Shown here: positions 37,553 through 38,230 of the stretch, piece after piece
How positions within the stretch are numbered: the first letter of the stretch is position 1
Layout: each line of letters begins with the position of its first letter
Virus record (IMG/VR): IMGVR_UViG_3300005347_000005
Location: 1-38,230 of that record
Reading direction: 5' to 3' (one strand)
Length of the DNA: 38,230 bases
From: a virus
The notes under the pieces: generated by a model
The model's input: only the letters and a program-made list of their open reading frames with translations
Told to the model about the DNA's origin: nothing
Database searches by the model: none
Made by a program: the position numbers and the translations under genes

Positions 37553-37878
37553 CCGACAGGATCGAGATCGCAATCGACGAAGCCGAACGGCTGTTTGTGA
37601 ACGCTGGCAGGGCAAAGGTCCAAGCCGAGGCGATGGATCTGAGACGCAAGCGCGTTCGAGCTACACTCTTCGTCAAATACAAAGGCGATGGGAACGCGGC
37701 CGGCGCAAGCGAACAGATGGCCGAAGCCGATCCGGTCTATGAATTGGCATGCTCCGATTGGGAAAGCGCCGCTTTGGAGGCTGAAACCCTGCGCGCCCAA
37801 GCTGAGGCAAAGCGGATGCGCTTCGACGCATGGAGAACCGCGAACGCAACCGAAAGAGCAAGGATGAATCTGCGATGA
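37549..37878 (+). CDS. Helical hypothetical protein
   Basis: The 109-residue protein is nearly all helix, with alternating Ala/Glu/Arg (EAERLFVNAGRAKVQAEAMD, SAALEAETLRAQAEAKRMRF) and could be coiled-coil. It overlaps both neighbours by ATGA. I do not recognise the family. Confidence 0.62.
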   Translation: MTDRIEIAIDEAERLFVNAGRAKVQAEAMDLRRKRVRATLFVKYKGDGNAAGASEQMAEADPVYELACSDWESAALEAETLRAQAEAKRMRFDAWRTANATERARMNLR

Positions 37879-38230
37879 CAAGCGATAGGGATCGCTGCGG
37901 CGAAGCCGTTGAGACAACGCAGATTGGCTCAACCGAAGGCAAGAGCCCGGGCCGTGAAACGGCATCGCCCGTAATCAGTACAGACACTAAGCTGGTCGAA
38001 ACTGTAGCGACCCTGTTCGACGCGATCAAACACGGTGACAGAGTACATCAGGCATGGCTGAAAGAGGCCATCGACAATCACTTTGCTGGGAAGCCAGTTC
38101 CGCCTCCCCGAGCAGCCCTCACCGCCATCCAATCTCAGACAGGCGATGCATCCCAGCTTTGCGAGCGGTTGCGTGCGCCTGAGTTTGCGGAGAAGGTCGC
38201 GCTGGCGATTGAAACCAACATAGGCGCACA
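37875..38230 (+). CDS. Hypothetical protein running off the right edge
   Basis: At least 118 codons are open from an ATG overlapping the previous TGA, with no stop before the edge. The visible part is polar, with helical segments (VATLFDAIKHGDRVHQAWL, LRAPEFAEKVALAIE). No family is recognised. If the window ends join, it continues for 14 more codons, counting the one split across the junction, ending at a TGA at 41-43, for 132 residues in total. Confidence 0.6.
   Translation, partial: MTSDRDRCGEAVETTQIGSTEGKSPGRETASPVISTDTKLVETVATLFDAIKHGDRVHQAWLKEAIDNHFAGKPVPPPRAALTAIQSQTGDASQLCERLRAPEFAEKVALAIETNIGA

Noticed and set aside
1-38230. CRISPR array, tRNA genes, IS elements
   Set aside because: No regularly spaced repeats, cloverleaf-like segments or transposase genes with inverted ends were seen.

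Overview
The window looks like a nearly complete, possibly complete, temperate siphovirus genome (lambda/HK97-like gene order) of a GC-rich alphaproteobacterium, most likely a sphingomonad. The host call is inference: it rests on base composition, a GcrA-like regulator (GcrA is an alphaproteobacterial cell-cycle factor) and the style of the tail genes. No bacterial housekeeping gene, tRNA, rRNA, IS element or CRISPR array was seen.

Layout. (1) A very long minus-strand block runs from the Cro-like gene at 32058 down to 209. In transcription order it holds small early genes and regulators (32058-30329), a replication/nuclease module (RusA, lone DnaA DNA-binding domain, DUF559-type nuclease, replication protein; 30336-28238), a helix-turn-helix protein, an HNH nuclease, terminase small and large subunits, portal, S49 protease, HK97 capsid, four small structural proteins and two SGNH-hydrolase-like proteins, head-tail connectors, tail terminator, tail tube, chaperones, tape measure, tail tip genes with an NlpC/P60-like protein and a 1365-residue J-like protein, then lysis (membrane proteins, muramidase, Rz/Rz1 spanins). 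(2) A lysogeny switch lies at about 31855-34046: a Cro-like gene and a CI-like gene diverge, a DUF3800 gene follows on the minus strand, and five TGCA-N3-TGCA-type sites are shared between the two control regions. (3) A plus-strand early operon of tightly overlapping small genes runs from 34047 to the right edge and includes an ERF single-strand annealing protein, a YqaJ/lambda-exonuclease-type nuclease and a DUF968 HNH protein.

The last gene at the right edge stays open and, if the two ends are joined, continues in frame and stops inside the first gene at the left edge. The plus and minus operons would then converge at about 195-209. This supports a circular or circularly permuted genome of about 38.2 kb.

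No integrase, transposase or partition gene was recognised, although repressor genes are present. The CI-like protein lacks a visible S24 self-cleavage domain. Other notable points are three hairpins placed directly before ribosome-binding sites of structural genes, two candidate leaderless promoters, a leader hairpin that hides the ribosome-binding site of the right operon, two adjacent SGNH-like proteins in the head region, an inverted zinc-ribbon membrane gene inside the tail module, and several ORFs shorter than 60 codons fixed by 4-5 base overlaps with their neighbours.
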